In this document: one piece after another, positions 54,570-63,738 of the stretch
Numbering within the stretch: position 1 is the first letter of the stretch
Layout: each line of letters opens with the position of its first letter
The notes under the pieces: generated by a model
What the model was told of the DNA's origin: nothing
The model's database searches: none
What the model saw: only the letters and a program-made list of their open reading frames with translations
Program-made: the position numbers and the translations under genes
From: Mucilaginibacter xinganensis
Lineage (GTDB): Bacteria; Bacteroidota; Bacteroidia; Sphingobacteriales; Sphingobacteriaceae
Assembly: GCF_002257585.1 (NCBI RefSeq)
Contig: NZ_CP022743.1
Location: 3,286,001-3,350,000, forward strand
Direction of reading: 5' to 3'
Length of the DNA: 64,000 nt

Positions 54570-55466
54570 AATTCTGTAAACAGAAGGTGTAGCAGCGGTT
54601 TGTTTTTTGAAAAAGTTGTTAAAATGCGCAGGTTCTTCAAAGCCCAGGCTGTAGCTTATTTCAGAGATATTCCAGTTGGTATGTTTTAACAGGGCGATGG
54701 CTTCGCTGGTTAGCCGTTCAGAGATATGATCGGTGGTGGTTTTACCTGTTGTTTGCCGGATTGCCCTGTTAAGATGGTTAACATGCACTGCCAGTTGCTC
54801 GGCAAAATCTTTGGCAGACCGCAAGGTAAACCGTTGTGACGGCGATTCAATAGGAAACTGCCGTTCCAGTAACTCGGTGAAAACAGAAGTTATGCGTGAG
54901 TTTGCATCCGGGTGCCGGTATAATGTTTCGGTAGGCGCAACTTTAAGGGCATAATGGATCAGTTCAGTTACATAATTGCGCAGCAGGTCATATTTAAACT
55001 TATAGTCCGATTTAATTTCGTTCAGCATTTTTTCAAAAAGCTGGCTCACATACGCGTCCTGTTCCGGGTTCAGCGTGTAGGAAGGTTTACCCCCTATTGC
55101 AAACATCGGCAGTTCATGAATATTATTACGGAGCATTTCCGTAAAAAATGATTCCCTGAAAATGCAAAAAAAGCCCGACCTGTCATCAGACATAGACTCA
55201 AGTGTATAGGGAACCTGCGGATTAAAAAAGATCAGGGTTGTGCCATCCGCCTCGATACTTTTGTCTGCATAATGATATATGGTCTTCCCGCGGAATAAGC
55301 TGACCTTATAAAAATCGCGGCGGCTATATTTTACCGGGGTTGCGTTAGGCCCGTGACAGTCTTCTATCCTGAAAACGTTAAAATGTCCAATATCCTGGCT
55401 CAGGTTTTCGGGTAACCAGTTAAACTTGTTTTTGTAGAACTCCTCAATTGTTTCTGTTTGCGCCAT
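54564..55466 (-). CDS. AraC family regulator, module 1
   Basis: 300 residues. A cupin-like N-terminal sensor half is followed by a C-terminal double helix-turn-helix (about 190-300): DFAEQLAVHVNHLNRAIRQTTGKTTTDHI and LLKHTNWNISEISYSLGFEEPAHFNNFFKKQT. Such regulators respond to a small ligand. It is about half identical to the regulator at 58319, with ELLERQFPIESP identical in both. It probably controls the downstream SDR and itself. Confidence 0.92.
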   Translation of the reverse strand: MAQTETIEEFYKNKFNWLPENLSQDIGHFNVFRIEDCHGPNATPVKYSRRDFYKVSLFRGKTIYHYADKSIEADGTTLIFFNPQVPYTLESMSDDRSGFFCIFRESFFTEMLRNNIHELPMFAIGGKPSYTLNPEQDAYVSQLFEKMLNEIKSDYKFKYDLLRNYVTELIHYALKVAPTETLYRHPDANSRITSVFTELLERQFPIESPSQRFTLRSAKDFAEQLAVHVNHLNRAIRQTTGKTTTDHISERLTSEAIALLKHTNWNISEISYSLGFEEPAHFNNFFKKQTAATPSVYRIV

Positions 55467-55467
55467 G

Positions 55468-55504
55468 TTGCAAAGTTACGTAATTCAAACCACTCAATCC
55501 AAAT
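55468..55504 (-). promoter_or_regulatory. promoter and partial shared element of the module 1 regulator
   Basis: On the minus strand TTTG (55503-55500), a 21-base spacer and TAACTTTG (55478-55471) form a good Bacteroidota promoter four bases before the ATG. The plus strand of the same stretch reads TTGCAAAGTTACGTAATTCAAACC, a split version of the shared element. Confidence 0.6.
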
Positions 55505-55511
55505 ACTGAAT

Positions 55512-57341
55512 TTACTGTTTTATCCAGACGGCAATATTCGCACTGCTTTGTCCTGCTTCTGAAAAAGGCACCAGCGTTACTTTTTGAAGCTTATTATTCA
55601 CGCGCATATCAATGCTATAGGCTTCTTTCCAGTCCCAATTGCCCGGCAACGATTCCTTTTTATCCACCAGCAATTTTTCATTTATTACAATCGGCTGATT
55701 TAATGTTGCCAGTACCGGGTTTAGTCCCTGGTCTATAGCCAACACCTGCGGTCCTCTCTTAAATGCTATTGCGTCAGGATAAGAGATGCCGCCCGGAATA
55801 ATTTGCAGCGGCATATCAAAAGCAATGGCAACATGATCACCCGCTTTCCATTTCCGGCTGATGCTGAGCAGCTCGCCTTTCTTCCCGGTATAGGTTTTAT
55901 CGCCTATTTTAGCACTGAAATTTGCTGACCATTCGGGTACGCGAAAATTCACTGTAAAAACAGCGGTTGCGGATGGGTTAACTATAACATCAACCTTTCC
56001 TTCAAGCGGAAATTGTGTGCTCATTTTTATTTTAAGGCCGATATTTGAAGCGTTAGCAGCAGGTATATTGGTGGTTGCTTCACCGTTCTCATACATCAGC
56101 AAGGTAAAAACACTATTTATTTTACCGCCCATCATTTCGGGGATCAGTGATATTCCGCGTGGTACACTGGAGAGGCAGCAGGAAAAGCCCTGATCGCAAC
56201 GGTAGGGCTTTGCACCCTGCAAAGCAGTGTAATAACTTACGCAGCCGGTCTCAGGGTTTTCGGCGGCTAATAAATGATTATACACCGAACGCTCTAATTC
56301 CTCTGCATACTTTGGCTCCCCGGTTATTTGCAGCAGCTGCAGGTTAAACTGGATCCAGGTGACGGTTACACAGCCTTCGCCCATGTTATTCTCATTGCCG
56401 GCATTTAAAACGCCTGGTGGCTGAAAAACTTCGTGATCACTTGAAGTACCTGTAATATAAAGGCGATGGCTCTTTATGTCAAGCCATGCACATTGCAAAA
56501 GTTTTAAATATTTTTCTTCGCCGGTCAGCTTATAATATTTCAGGATCCCTAAAAAGCAGGATAACATCTCATAGGCCTTTGCGTCACCAACCCTGGTAAC
56601 GTCGCCATATTTGTCAAGCTGACTTACGATTTTCGGACCCGTTGGCTGCTCATAAGCGCGCAAGATATACTTACAAAAGTCAAGATAACGCTTTTCTCCG
56701 GTGTAGCGGTACAAATCAACCATGGGCTCCAGGATACTGCCGGGTGCCAATCCATTGTGTTCACCGGCGGTCATTAAGTCTCTTTTCCCTTTCCCGTCGC
56801 CAAATGTTCTGCAAATAAGGTCGGCGGCCTTTACCGCGGTTTGCAGGGCTGGCCTATACCCGGTAACCGAATAATAATTCAGCAGGCCTATAATAGCATA
56901 CTTATGCGCCCACACGTCCCATTCCGTCCAGCGGTCTTTTAACAGGTAAGTTCCAAGGTAGCCATCCGGCATTTGGCAGGCAATATATTTCTGCACCATA
57001 TCATCCATCAGGTGTTTTATCCTGGCGTCATGGTTATAGGCATATGTTTTTGACGCCGAGAATAAGAATTTACCTACATGTTCACCAATCCAGGTTTGCG
57101 ATCCGGGCCGTTTTTTAAACCCGGATAAAAGCGTTGCCGAATCAATTTGCAATAATCGCTTCTCCAAATTTATATTCATGCGATAGCCCAGCAGGCCACC
57201 GATATTTTGATAACGCGCAGGCACATACCTGTCATTTATCTTATTGGGAACAATCGGCCCGTAAACCTTATCATTATTAGCACAGCATGCTTGAACTGAT
57301 AAAATGAACAGCACCCAAAACAGCCAGGATCTTTTTTCCAT
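55512..57341 (-). CDS. GH127 (DUF1680) family lipoprotein, beta-L-arabinofuranosidase-like
   Basis: 609 residues with lipobox SVQAC (Cys19), so a lipoprotein. The (alpha/alpha)6 barrel carries the zinc site of GH127: Glu322 and Cys324 in GEGCVT, and Cys388-Cys389 in FSCCLSS, lining up with Glu338, Cys340, Cys417 and Cys418 of the bifidobacterial HypBA1; Cys388 would be the nucleophile. C-terminal beta domains complete it. It should release beta-L-arabinofuranose or a related sugar. It lies between the two AraC/SDR modules but has its own terminator upstream. Confidence 0.87.
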   Translation of the reverse strand: MEKRSWLFWVLFILSVQACCANNDKVYGPIVPNKINDRYVPARYQNIGGLLGYRMNINLEKRLLQIDSATLLSGFKKRPGSQTWIGEHVGKFLFSASKTYAYNHDARIKHLMDDMVQKYIACQMPDGYLGTYLLKDRWTEWDVWAHKYAIIGLLNYYSVTGYRPALQTAVKAADLICRTFGDGKGKRDLMTAGEHNGLAPGSILEPMVDLYRYTGEKRYLDFCKYILRAYEQPTGPKIVSQLDKYGDVTRVGDAKAYEMLSCFLGILKYYKLTGEEKYLKLLQCAWLDIKSHRLYITGTSSDHEVFQPPGVLNAGNENNMGEGCVTVTWIQFNLQLLQITGEPKYAEELERSVYNHLLAAENPETGCVSYYTALQGAKPYRCDQGFSCCLSSVPRGISLIPEMMGGKINSVFTLLMYENGEATTNIPAANASNIGLKIKMSTQFPLEGKVDVIVNPSATAVFTVNFRVPEWSANFSAKIGDKTYTGKKGELLSISRKWKAGDHVAIAFDMPLQIIPGGISYPDAIAFKRGPQVLAIDQGLNPVLATLNQPIVINEKLLVDKKESLPGNWDWKEAYSIDMRVNNKLQKVTLVPFSEAGQSSANIAVWIKQ

Positions 57342-57378
57342 ACCGGTTTATATTTGTATAAATATACCGGCAATTTTT

Positions 57379-57427
57379 GCAATAAAAAACAGGCAGGGTA
57401 ACATGTGCCCCTGCCTGTTTTTATTGC
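57379..57427. terminator. terminator after the module 2 SDR
   Basis: GCAATAAAAAACAGGCAGGG and CCCCTGCCTGTTTTTATTGC pair almost fully across a short loop, with T-runs on both strands. It separates the SDR transcript from the GH127 gene. Confidence 0.85.
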
Positions 57428-57450
57428 ATTTAAATGTGAAGCTGAAAGAA

Positions 57451-58212
57451 TTATAAAATCATTCCGCCTGATACTTCAATCCGTTGTCCGTTTATCCATT
57501 TGGCATCTTCTGTACACAAAAAGGCTACCACGCCTCCGATATCATCGGGCAAACCAACGCGGCCAAGGGCAGTTAACCCCGAGATGGTTTTATTTACTTC
57601 TGCGTTATCACGCACCATACCGCCGCTAAAGTCGGTTTCAATGGCACCGGGTGCAACAACGTTTACTGCAATACCACGTGCACCCAGCTCTCTTGCCATA
57701 TAACGGCTAAGTACCTCAACGGCACCCTTCATAGCGCCATAAGCAGAAGAGCCCGGGAAGCTAAAACGTGCCAGTCCGCTTGAGATGTTAATAATCCGGC
57801 CACCGTCATTAAGAACCGGCAGGGCCTTTTGGCTCAGGAAAAACACCCCTTTGTAATGGATATTCAGCAAATTATCAAAAGCCTCTTCGCTGGTCTCGGC
57901 AAACGGCGCATGAAAACCAACCCCGGCGTTATTGATCAAAAAATCAAAATGATCCGTATTAAAAGTATTTTTTAACGCAGCATTTACTCCGGCAAAAAAA
58001 GCATCAAAGCTTTTAACGTCACCGGCGTTAAGCTGTAAAGCAACCGCTTTTTGCCCGGCCTGCTCAATTTCAGCTACTACTGCATCAGCCTCTCCCTTTT
58101 GAGTATGATAGGTAAGGATCACGTCTATCCCCTTGCCTGCAAGACTAAGCGCCATGTTTTTTCCAAGTCCGCGGCTGCCGCCGGTTACCAGTGCTATTTT
58201 GTTAGTACTCAT
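57451..58212 (-). CDS. SDR oxidoreductase, module 2
   Basis: 253 residues with TGGSRGLG, NNAG, SSGLARF and YGAMK catalytic motif, and a C-terminal GQRIEVSGGMIL. The overall look is FabG-like, but it stands alone rather than in a fatty-acid cluster. The gap to its upstream AraC-type regulator is 106 bases and contains the shared element, so it is the likely target. The substrate is unknown; different from module 1 SDR in length and tail. Confidence 0.86.
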   Translation of the reverse strand: MSTNKIALVTGGSRGLGKNMALSLAGKGIDVILTYHTQKGEADAVVAEIEQAGQKAVALQLNAGDVKSFDAFFAGVNAALKNTFNTDHFDFLINNAGVGFHAPFAETSEEAFDNLLNIHYKGVFFLSQKALPVLNDGGRIINISSGLARFSFPGSSAYGAMKGAVEVLSRYMARELGARGIAVNVVAPGAIETDFSGGMVRDNAEVNKTISGLTALGRVGLPDDIGGVVAFLCTEDAKWINGQRIEVSGGMIL

Positions 58213-58281
58213 TATATTATTTTTTAAGTTTTTATTAATGATGTAAAGGTAACATGAAAACCAGGGAGGGTGTTTGCAAAC

Positions 58282-58309
58282 ATCAATCCAATGTTTGCAA
58301 AATTCAAAT
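58282..58309 (-). promoter_or_regulatory. AraC/SDR shared element, copy at module 2 SDR
   Basis: Plus-strand ATCAATCCAATGTTTGC then AAAATTCAAAT. It aligns to the module 1 copy over 28 bases with one gap and few substitutions, and sits 70-97 bases before the SDR start. A palindromic GTTTGCAAAC lies just beside it at 58272-58281. Confidence 0.65.
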
Positions 58310-58318
58310 TTTCGATAA

Positions 58319-59224
58319 TTACGAACGAAAAGCTAAAGGTGCCAGGGATGTTTGCTTTCTGAAAAAATTTGAAAAATGGGCTACTTCTTCAAAACCCAGG
58401 CTATAGGCTATTTCAGAAATATTCCAGTCTGTTTGTTTCAGCAGAATCTTGGCCTCCTGTACTATCCTGCTGCTGATAATGCTGGTAGTTGTTTTACCTG
58501 TATTTTCCTTTAATACCTTATTGAGGTGATTTACATGTACAGCAAGGCGTTCAGCATAGTCTTTGGCGGTGCGCAGGTTCAGTTTTTGATGTGGCGATTC
58601 AATAGGAAACTGCCGCTCCAGCAATTCGATAAACAAGGAAGACACGCGCGCAGATGCCGTGTGTAAAGGGTACGACGATGTAGCGGGCTGCAGCTTTTGC
58701 CCATAATGGATCAGTTCAAGCACATAATTACGTAACAGGTCGTATTTGTAAACGTAGTTAGACGAGATCTCCTTATACATCTTCTTAAAGATGAAGGTAA
58801 TATCTTCCGCCTCTTCGTCCGAAAGCTGAAAGATAGGATATCCGCCCGGCTGAAAAATAGGCAGCTCATCCAATACTACCCCGCTTTTATTCTGGATCAA
58901 AAAGTCGTGCGTAAAAATACAGAAGTAACCAAATTGATCATCATCCTGCGGCACCCAGTGATATGGAATTTTAGGGGTTGCAAACAACAGCGCATTCTTT
59001 TCAATGTCAATCTCCTTATCAGCATATTCGGCTTTGTTGCGGCCGCTTATTACACTGATTTTGTAATACGCCCGCCTGTTATAAGGCATTACTGGCTTCT
59101 TTTTGTACTGCGCAACAATTTCATCGACTTTAAAAACATTAAAATGCCCTATTTCTTTATTGATCCCTTCGGGGATGAGTGTGGAGGTTTCCCGGTAAAA
59201 TTCCTCGAGCGATATGATTGCCAT
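58319..59224 (-). CDS. AraC family regulator, module 2
   Basis: 301 residues, close paralogue of the regulator at 54564. The sensor half differs more than the C-terminal DNA-binding half: DYAERLAVHVNHLNKVLKENTGKTTT and LLKQTDWNISEIAYSLGFEEVAHFSNFFRKQT. The DNA-binding helices are nearly the same in the two proteins, so the two may bind the same element. It lies upstream of its SDR gene on the same strand and has the shared element in its own leader. Confidence 0.92.
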   Translation of the reverse strand: MAIISLEEFYRETSTLIPEGINKEIGHFNVFKVDEIVAQYKKKPVMPYNRRAYYKISVISGRNKAEYADKEIDIEKNALLFATPKIPYHWVPQDDDQFGYFCIFTHDFLIQNKSGVVLDELPIFQPGGYPIFQLSDEEAEDITFIFKKMYKEISSNYVYKYDLLRNYVLELIHYGQKLQPATSSYPLHTASARVSSLFIELLERQFPIESPHQKLNLRTAKDYAERLAVHVNHLNKVLKENTGKTTTSIISSRIVQEAKILLKQTDWNISEIAYSLGFEEVAHFSNFFRKQTSLAPLAFRS

Positions 59225-59237
59225 AAGTCAGCCTTTT

Positions 59238-59268
59238 ATTTGCAAAATTCAAATATCCTGCAAAGATA
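59238..59268 (-). promoter_or_regulatory. promoter and shared element of the module 2 regulator
   Basis: Minus-strand TATCTTTG (59268-59261) is a perfect -7 element. Just downstream of the expected start point lies ATTTGAATTTTGCAAAT (59254-59238), the core of the shared element, in a place suited to autorepression. Confidence 0.6.
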
Positions 59269-59400
59269 AATCATAATTGGCTTTATAAAAAATCTTACCT
59301 GCCAAACGTTAAAATCGCCCCTATTTCTAACAATTGAATACCTGGCCACGCAAACACAGCTGAAAATATTTAATACATTTAAGGGCAATTATAACTAAAT

Positions 59401-60819
59401 ATGGACAGACGAGCTTTCGTAAAAAACTCCGCATTATCAGGTGCCGGTTTGGCAATAAACGGATCTGGTTTATTTAAAGGCATGGGTGCGCTCCTGTTAA
59501 ATGAACAGCAGCCTGTTTCGTTAAATGGCAACCGGTTCGTTACTTTTTGTATCATGATCCGAACTACGCCGTGGGAGGTATCAAGGGATGTAAAGCTGCA
59601 TCCGAGGGATGAAGCTGCATGGCATACGTTGCAGGGTGTAAAATGGATGAGAGAGGCCTTTGCAAAAAACAACCCGGACGGAAGGCTTACCTGGGGCTTT
59701 ACGCTGAATGCTTTGGAGGATAAGCGAAAGAACTATTTGGAGATCAGGGCCTACGCTGCTGAATGCCAGCGAACATACGGCGATGAAGTCTCCTATTTTC
59801 CGGGATACTTCCCTGCAATGTATTTGCCGCGCGAGAGGATAAACCGGGAGATGACGGAAGCAATTGAAACCATCTCTGATTTTGTGGGCAATGGTTACCG
59901 GCCGCAGGCCATAATGGGCGGATTTTTATCAGCCAATAATTTACAATACCTGGCAGAAAAAGAAAAGATCCATGCAGCCCACGCGGTAATATGGAGCCAG
60001 TCCAACATAGACGGAGGCGGGGCCGACGGATCCCCCTCCTATCCTTTTTATCCTTCTACCGAACATTTTTGTAAACCTGCGCAAAACAATAAGGATTTTA
60101 TTGACTGTGTAAATTTGGACGGCTGGACAATGGATTTTATTTGCGCACGCAGAAACGGGGCTTCAGACCACGAAATAACAGGTTACAATAGCCGCCGTGG
60201 TGTCGGGCCTATCGAAACCTATATTGGCTGGGGGCTTGACCTGGGGCACAGGGAGGTTATGCATACCCAGTCTATCCATTTTGATAAAGGTTATGAATTA
60301 AATGGCTTTGGCTGGGTAACCAACATCTGGGAAGCACAGTTGGTTTATGAATTTGGGAAGGACCTTGTCTGCAACGCGCTCGAAATGTGGGTTACCGGTA
60401 CCAAAAAGCGCTGGCCGGATACCCGTTTTGTAACTTTTGGCGAATACGGAAACATCTGGCGGAACCAGCACAAAAATAACGACCATTGGAATTACCGGTT
60501 TGAAGAACGCGGGTCAGGCCTTGGCGATTCGTACAATAACCTGGAGATCAAATGGTTTATGAACAAGGAATTCCGGTTAGCCCTTTTACGCGACTGGCAC
60601 CAAAACACACCTGAAATGGTTATAGACTTCACACGCTATGACCTGGCCGCGAAAGAACCTGCCGACCCAAGCCCCCAACATCCTGATAAAAACTGGAGTT
60701 TAATTAATGAGATTAACCAAAAGGGTTTAAGGCCGCGGGATAAGCCGAAATTGATCAGGGAACTTAGCGCAAAAGACCGGGATATGATTGCGGGTTACTA
60801 TCCTAAACTGATGGATTGA
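59401..60819 (+). CDS. Tat-exported DUF3863-like protein
   Basis: 472 residues. The N-terminus MDRRAFVKNSALSGAGLAIN carries an RR-x-F-V-K Tat-type motif, so it is probably exported folded. The body has FVTFCIMIRTTPWEVSRDVKLH, GFLSANNLQYLAEKEKIHAAHAVIWSQSN, GWTMDFICARRNGASDHE and FGWVTNIWEAQLV. I recall this as the DUF3863/DUF3864 group of Bacteroidota, perhaps a polysaccharide-active barrel fold, with no assigned function. It is monocistronic and convergent with an ATPase gene. Confidence 0.7.
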   Translation: MDRRAFVKNSALSGAGLAINGSGLFKGMGALLLNEQQPVSLNGNRFVTFCIMIRTTPWEVSRDVKLHPRDEAAWHTLQGVKWMREAFAKNNPDGRLTWGFTLNALEDKRKNYLEIRAYAAECQRTYGDEVSYFPGYFPAMYLPRERINREMTEAIETISDFVGNGYRPQAIMGGFLSANNLQYLAEKEKIHAAHAVIWSQSNIDGGGADGSPSYPFYPSTEHFCKPAQNNKDFIDCVNLDGWTMDFICARRNGASDHEITGYNSRRGVGPIETYIGWGLDLGHREVMHTQSIHFDKGYELNGFGWVTNIWEAQLVYEFGKDLVCNALEMWVTGTKKRWPDTRFVTFGEYGNIWRNQHKNNDHWNYRFEERGSGLGDSYNNLEIKWFMNKEFRLALLRDWHQNTPEMVIDFTRYDLAAKEPADPSPQHPDKNWSLINEINQKGLRPRDKPKLIRELSAKDRDMIAGYYPKLMD

Positions 60820-60829
60820 GTTGTTATAG

Positions 60830-61564
60830 TTAACCATCCATTAAATGGCGAAGGTACAGCGCCGGGTTATCGAGGAACGATTTGGTAAGATAGAAATGCT
60901 CGGTATCTTCATACCCGGTTTCGCGAACGCCGGCTTCATCAAACTGGTAAATAGTAGCCCCGGGGTAGCAAATAAGCATTGGCGAATGTGTAGCGATGAG
61001 GAACTGGGCCCTGCCACTTTTATCAAGTTCATTTATAACTGACATGAAAGCCAGTATGCGCGCTGGCGACAAAGCAGCCTCGGGCTCGTCAAGGATGTAG
61101 ATTCCCGACTCAAACTGGTTATTAAATAAGGCAAGGAAGGATTCTCCATGCGACTGCTGATGCAGCGACCGCCCTCCATAGGCGTTAAAGATACGCGGGT
61201 CTTCCACAGCCAGTTCATCGATATAAGAGGCGAAATTGAAAAAGCTTTCTGCCCGCATAAAAAAACCGTCGTTAATGCGGCGTGGCGTCCATAATAGTTT
61301 CAAGTCCTTCGCTAAGGCTGATTCGTATCCTTCAAACCTGTGCCCGGTATTCAAATTATGGTTCCTGTTGCCTCCCCTTAGGCTGAAACCACACTGTTCT
61401 GCAATGCCCTCCAGTAAGGTTGATTTCCCCGACCCGTTCTCGCCAACAAAGAATGTCACGTTATCTTTCAGTTTAAGTTGCAATCCATTCTTAAGGCCCG
61501 GAATCTGTTGCAGGTAACTGCCATCATATACAGGCGGTAACGATATTTGAGATAAAAATGGCAT
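60830..61564 (-). CDS. AAA family ATPase (AAA_21/ABC-ATPase-like)
   Basis: 244 residues with Walker A GENGSGKS (41-48), an LHQQSHGES signature-like segment (134-142), Walker B GIYILDEPEA (154-163) and the H-loop IATHSPML. There is no membrane domain. The small stand-alone protein resembles a family of predicted ATP-binding proteins of unknown role. The single gene has no nuclease or toxin-like partner, so I do not class it as a defence gene. Confidence 0.8.
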   Translation of the reverse strand: MPFLSQISLPPVYDGSYLQQIPGLKNGLQLKLKDNVTFFVGENGSGKSTLLEGIAEQCGFSLRGGNRNHNLNTGHRFEGYESALAKDLKLLWTPRRINDGFFMRAESFFNFASYIDELAVEDPRIFNAYGGRSLHQQSHGESFLALFNNQFESGIYILDEPEAALSPARILAFMSVINELDKSGRAQFLIATHSPMLICYPGATIYQFDEAGVRETGYEDTEHFYLTKSFLDNPALYLRHLMDG

Positions 61565-61640
61565 GTGCTGTTGTTTATTTCTTTAGATCGAACTTACTTT
61601 TCTGCCGAACTGGTTATAGTGCATTTATCTATAACCAGAA

Positions 61641-62120
61641 TTATTTTTTTATGATTTTTGTCTTAATAAAAAGCAATTGGTCGTTTGACAGCTTTGACTT
61701 ATCAATAAAATTCCCAAACTTTTTGGTGTGATATAAAATTAAAAATCCGCTTATTTCCTTTTGTTTTATAATATGTGCCCAGGAGATTTCGCTTTTAAAA
61801 GTAGTTCCCTGAATTACAATGCCGTCATCACTGAAGGAATAGGCAATATCGTTTTGGAAATTTGGATTTGATTTAAATTGACTAACGGCCATTATTACAA
61901 TCAGCGTTGGCGCGAAAACCAGGAACACCCCACTAATTAATTCCAATAAAGGTTGGGTGGCATAATAATTTATCACACCGAAATAATCAAGAGCTACAGT
62001 TGTTAAAAGATAAAGTCCAAAAATAGAAAACAAGATAAAAACAGGCTTTTTATAAAGCCCGATAAACATAACCCTGGTATAGTCTGGAGTGTTCATTCTT
62101 GAGGTAACGGAAAAATTCAT
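61641..62120 (-). CDS. YcxB-like small membrane protein
   Basis: About 159 residues from the ATG at 62120 (the frame extends to a GTG at 62213). Two hydrophobic helices lie near residues 22-72, then a soluble C-terminal beta domain with IAYSFSDDGIVIQG, FKSEISWAHIIKQKEISGFLILYHTKK. This is the YcxB-like C-terminal pattern; function is unknown. The gene is AT-richer than average for this window and stands alone. Confidence 0.6.
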   Translation of the reverse strand: MNFSVTSRMNTPDYTRVMFIGLYKKPVFILFSIFGLYLLTTVALDYFGVINYYATQPLLELISGVFLVFAPTLIVIMAVSQFKSNPNFQNDIAYSFSDDGIVIQGTTFKSEISWAHIIKQKEISGFLILYHTKKFGNFIDKSKLSNDQLLFIKTKIIKK

Positions 62121-62389
62121 CGTGTAAATAAGGTCAAAAAGTGTTTTTAAAATTAAAAAAACATTCAGATTATAAGGTAAATAGTATTCTCTTTTGGTAA
62201 TACTGGAAACCACCTTTTTTAGAACACCTGATAATCAGGACTTTATAACAAATTAAGAATGGATAAATAACTAAAAATCTGATAATCAACATGTTTCACT
62301 TTGTTCCGGGTGTTCCGTGTGCAAAAATGGAACGCTTTGCCGGCGTGGATAACGTAAAAAACAAAGCTGGAATAATTGCCGGTATTTGA

Positions 62390-62962
62390 TCACTCCACCC
62401 TATTTACGCTATAAATCCTCACCGGCTTAACCAGGTATTGAGAGGTATCTTTTTGCGCCTGGATTTTTTTCACAACGGACATCCCTTTGGTTACTTTACC
62501 AAAAGCTGCAAATCCCTGCCCGTCGGGGTTTCGGGCGCCGCCATAGTCCAGAGCGGGTTGGTTATTGATGCAGATAAAAAACTCACTGGTGGCGGAGTTT
62601 GGGCCGCTTCGCGCCATAGACAGTGTGCCGTTTTTATGTTGCAGGCCGGTGTACCTGGTGGTTTCAATTTTTATACTGTCCAGGCTCGAACCATCAGGCA
62701 CATTCCCGCCCTGGATCACCTGGATCTTCACTGTTCGCGTGGCTTCGTTAGCCGGTGTACATACCCTGAAAAAGCTGCTGCCATTGTAAAGTTTTTTATC
62801 TGCGTAGCGCATAAAGTTTGCTACCGTAACGGGCGCTTTAGACGGGTACAATTCGATAGCTATGTCGCCCAGCGAAGTTTTAATAAGGCAATGTACAGGA
62901 GCCTGGGCAAAAATGGCGAACGGCATAATTAGCACCAAACAAATAATGACTATTTTTTTCAT
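62390..62962 (-). CDS. exported cyclophilin-type peptidyl-prolyl isomerase
   Basis: 190 residues with a signal peptide ending AIFAQ at 20. The cyclophilin core is KTSLGDIAIELYPSKAPVTVANF, SSFFRVCTP, VIQGGNVPDGSS, GTLSMARSGPNSATSEFFICINN and AFGKVTKGM; the conserved FFRV and Q-G-G are present while the Trp of the cyclosporin site is absent. It should assist folding of proline-containing proteins in the periplasm. It stands alone. Confidence 0.92.
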   Translation of the reverse strand: MKKIVIICLVLIMPFAIFAQAPVHCLIKTSLGDIAIELYPSKAPVTVANFMRYADKKLYNGSSFFRVCTPANEATRTVKIQVIQGGNVPDGSSLDSIKIETTRYTGLQHKNGTLSMARSGPNSATSEFFICINNQPALDYGGARNPDGQGFAAFGKVTKGMSVVKKIQAQKDTSQYLVKPVRIYSVNRVE

Positions 62963-63099
62963 ATCGAGGTCGTATCAAAATATTCAGAAAGTTACTACTT
63001 TTAATTCATCTCTCGTATGTCCCGAACGGCGCCGTTATTATGCCGCGGAAGGTTTAAGTAATACGTTAAGCATCTGAATTTTTCAAAATACAGCATGAT

Positions 63100-63693
63100 A
63101 TGGCAGGAAGTGAAATGAATCCCAAAGTGGAATTTTATTTTAGTAAAGCAAAAAAATGGCAGGAAGAGTTGGAGCAATTGAGAACAATTGCTCTTGACTG
63201 CGGGCTAACCGAAGAATTAAAATGGGGTTGCCCCTGTTATTCGATTCAGAAAAGCAACATCGTTTTGATACATGTATTTAAAGAATATTGCGCGTTTTTA
63301 TTTTTTAAAGGAGCCTTATTAAGGGATGCCAATAATATCCTGATCCAACAAACGGAGAATGTGCAGGCTGCGCGACAGATCCGGTTTACCAATGTCTTGC
63401 AAATAGTTGAGATGAAAACTATCCTCAAAGCCTACATTCATGAAGCCATTGAAGTGGAAAAGGCTGGCCTGAAGGTGGATTTAAAAAAAACTGCGGAATT
63501 CAAAATGCCTGTAGAGTTCCAAAATAAGTTAAATGCCATCCCTGCCTTGAAAACTGCTTTTGACGCGTTAACGCAGGGAAGGCAACGAGCTTACCTGCTT
63601 CATTTTTCTGCACCTAAACAATCCAAAACCAGGGAAGCAAGGGTTGAAAAGTCCATACCTCAAATTTTGAATGGAAAAGGATTAAATGATTAG
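63100..63693 (+). CDS. YdeI/DUF1801-like protein
   Basis: 197 residues. A DUF1801-type domain at the start (PKVEFYFSKAKKWQEELEQLRTIAL, EELKWGCPCYSIQKSNIVLIHVFKEYCAFLFFKGALL) is followed by a C-terminal YdeI-like tail with AYLLHFSAPKQSKTREARVEKSIPQILNG. These proteins are linked to OmpD or stress responses, but no activity is known. An ATG at 63115 is an alternative start. Confidence 0.75.
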   Translation: MAGSEMNPKVEFYFSKAKKWQEELEQLRTIALDCGLTEELKWGCPCYSIQKSNIVLIHVFKEYCAFLFFKGALLRDANNILIQQTENVQAARQIRFTNVLQIVEMKTILKAYIHEAIEVEKAGLKVDLKKTAEFKMPVEFQNKLNAIPALKTAFDALTQGRQRAYLLHFSAPKQSKTREARVEKSIPQILNGKGLND

Positions 63694-63738
63694 CATTTCT
63701 TTTTCAAGCTAAATTAATAAATCAGCTAAGCGGGAAAA

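Noticed and set aside
60830..62120. Defence island (ATPase plus unknown membrane protein)
   Set aside because: The ATPase is a small single-domain family with no nuclease, toxin or sensor gene; the YcxB-like gene is a common membrane protein.
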